In this document: positions 11,742-12,097 of the stretch, one piece after another | Position numbering within the stretch: position 1 is the first letter of the stretch | Layout: each line of letters opens with the position of its first letter | Assembly (NCBI GenBank): GCA_022572485.1 | Contig: JACZVU010000074.1 | Span: 1-12,097, forward strand | Source: Myxococcales bacterium | GTDB taxonomy: Bacteria; Myxococcota_A; UBA9160; SMWR01 | Direction of reading: 5' to 3' | DNA: 12,097 bases | Notes under the pieces: model-generated | What the model was told of the DNA's origin: nothing | The model's database searches: none | Seen by the model: the letters and a program-made list of their open reading frames with translations, nothing else | Position numbers and translations under genes: made by a program

Positions 11742-12097
11742 GCCTGGATGCCCGAACGGCGCTCCAGAGATGTTCCCCGGCATTGTGGGCGGCCTCGTGA
11801 ATCTATCCGCTACCCACACAGAGGCAGCAGCTACTGCAATCGCGGGCCAGTTTATCGTCCTGTTCGGTAACGCTGTGGGGCATGGACCATTCTTTTCCGT
11901 AGGCGAGACACGGCATCACCTCAACGAGAATCTGCCCTTGGTGGGCCCTTCTGCGACTGGGCGCAAAGGCGACGGCTTCCAAGTAGCAATAGCTCCTTTC
12001 CGATTTGGCGACGCTGATTGGGTAAAGAGCCGGGTCAGGGGCGGGTTGGCCTCTGGTGAGGGGTTGAGCGACCACGGTCGGGATTGGCGGAGCGGGC
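11734..12097 (+). CDS. Putative P-loop replication/primase-associated protein, N-terminal part (runs off window)
   Basis: A frame open from GTG 11734 to the window end (121 codons, no stop). Its start overlaps the stop of the preceding small gene by 8 bases. The product begins with GAPEMFPGIVGGLVNL, then THTEAAATAIAGQFIVLFGN. Next comes PFFSVGETRHHLNENL, a Walker A-like loop VGPSATGRKGDG (about residues 70-81), and RVRGGLASGEGL near the window end. This arrangement (an N-terminal helix pair, a GxxxxGRKG loop, SGEGL) resembles the ATPase portion of element and phage replication proteins of the DUF3987 or primase-helicase type. I name it from pattern memory only. The loop has Arg before Lys, so it departs from classical GxxxxGK[ST]. 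Position after regulator and xis-like genes fits a replication role. Confidence 0.65.
   Translation, partial: MSKPGCPNGAPEMFPGIVGGLVNLSATHTEAAATAIAGQFIVLFGNAVGHGPFFSVGETRHHLNENLPLVGPSATGRKGDGFQVAIAPFRFGDADWVKSRVRGGLASGEGLSDHGRDWRSG

Noticed and set aside
11803..12075. Minus-strand frame opposite the last gene
   Set aside because: The plus strand here is continuously open with a conserved-looking ATPase-type sequence and a coupled start. The minus frame has no recognisable feature.
1..12097. CRISPR array or integron cassette array
   Set aside because: No short regularly spaced repeats with unique spacers were seen. R1 and R2 are single pairs kilobases apart and lack attC-like core sites.

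Overview
This is a GC-rich (clearly above 50% by eye) bacterial accessory region. A secreted PEP-CTERM protein with calcium-binding repeats and the remnant of a second PEP-CTERM gene point to a Gram-negative, exosortase-bearing genome, perhaps a deltaproteobacterium or myxobacterium in the broad sense. That taxonomic guess is inference only. Mobile-element genes lie at both edges, and the cargo between them is bounded by unusual repeats.

Left edge (1-1215): the C-terminal part of a tyrosine integrase enters the window. A small C-terminally membrane-anchored protein overlaps its end. About 100 bases further on is the 5' part of a tRNA-Arg(CCT) gene that stops right after the anticodon arm, with short direct repeats on both sides. 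This looks like an attachment-site junction. Because the tRNA 5' half runs into non-tRNA DNA, my working model is that DNA to the right of about 1106 belongs to an element integrated at, or stacked on, this site.

Cargo (1221-10288): a PEP-CTERM gene on the minus strand lies between two imperfect direct repeats of about 113 bp (R1). A 1767-residue helicase-nuclease gene (DUF4011-type N-terminus, superfamily 1 helicase, Vsr-like MTES_1575-type nuclease) lies between two ungapped direct repeats of about 80 bp (R2). Each R2 copy is followed by strong inverted repeats. The helicase stop codon abuts the orphan 3' end of another PEP-CTERM gene, which suggests the helicase block was inserted into, or replaced part of, such a gene. 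A Fic-domain protein with an intact catalytic motif and a slightly degenerate inhibitory motif follows under its own ribosome binding site. The helicase-nuclease and Fic pair is the best candidate here for a defence or conflict module.

Right edge (10541-12097): a short regulatory and replication module of the kind found in integrative elements. It has an XRE-family regulator, an AlpA/Xis-like HTH protein behind a probable promoter and operator, a hairpin, a 67-residue unknown protein, and the start of a P-loop-like replication protein that overlaps it and runs off the window. The gene order resembles the start of the core of an integrative element whose own integrase would lie beyond the right edge.
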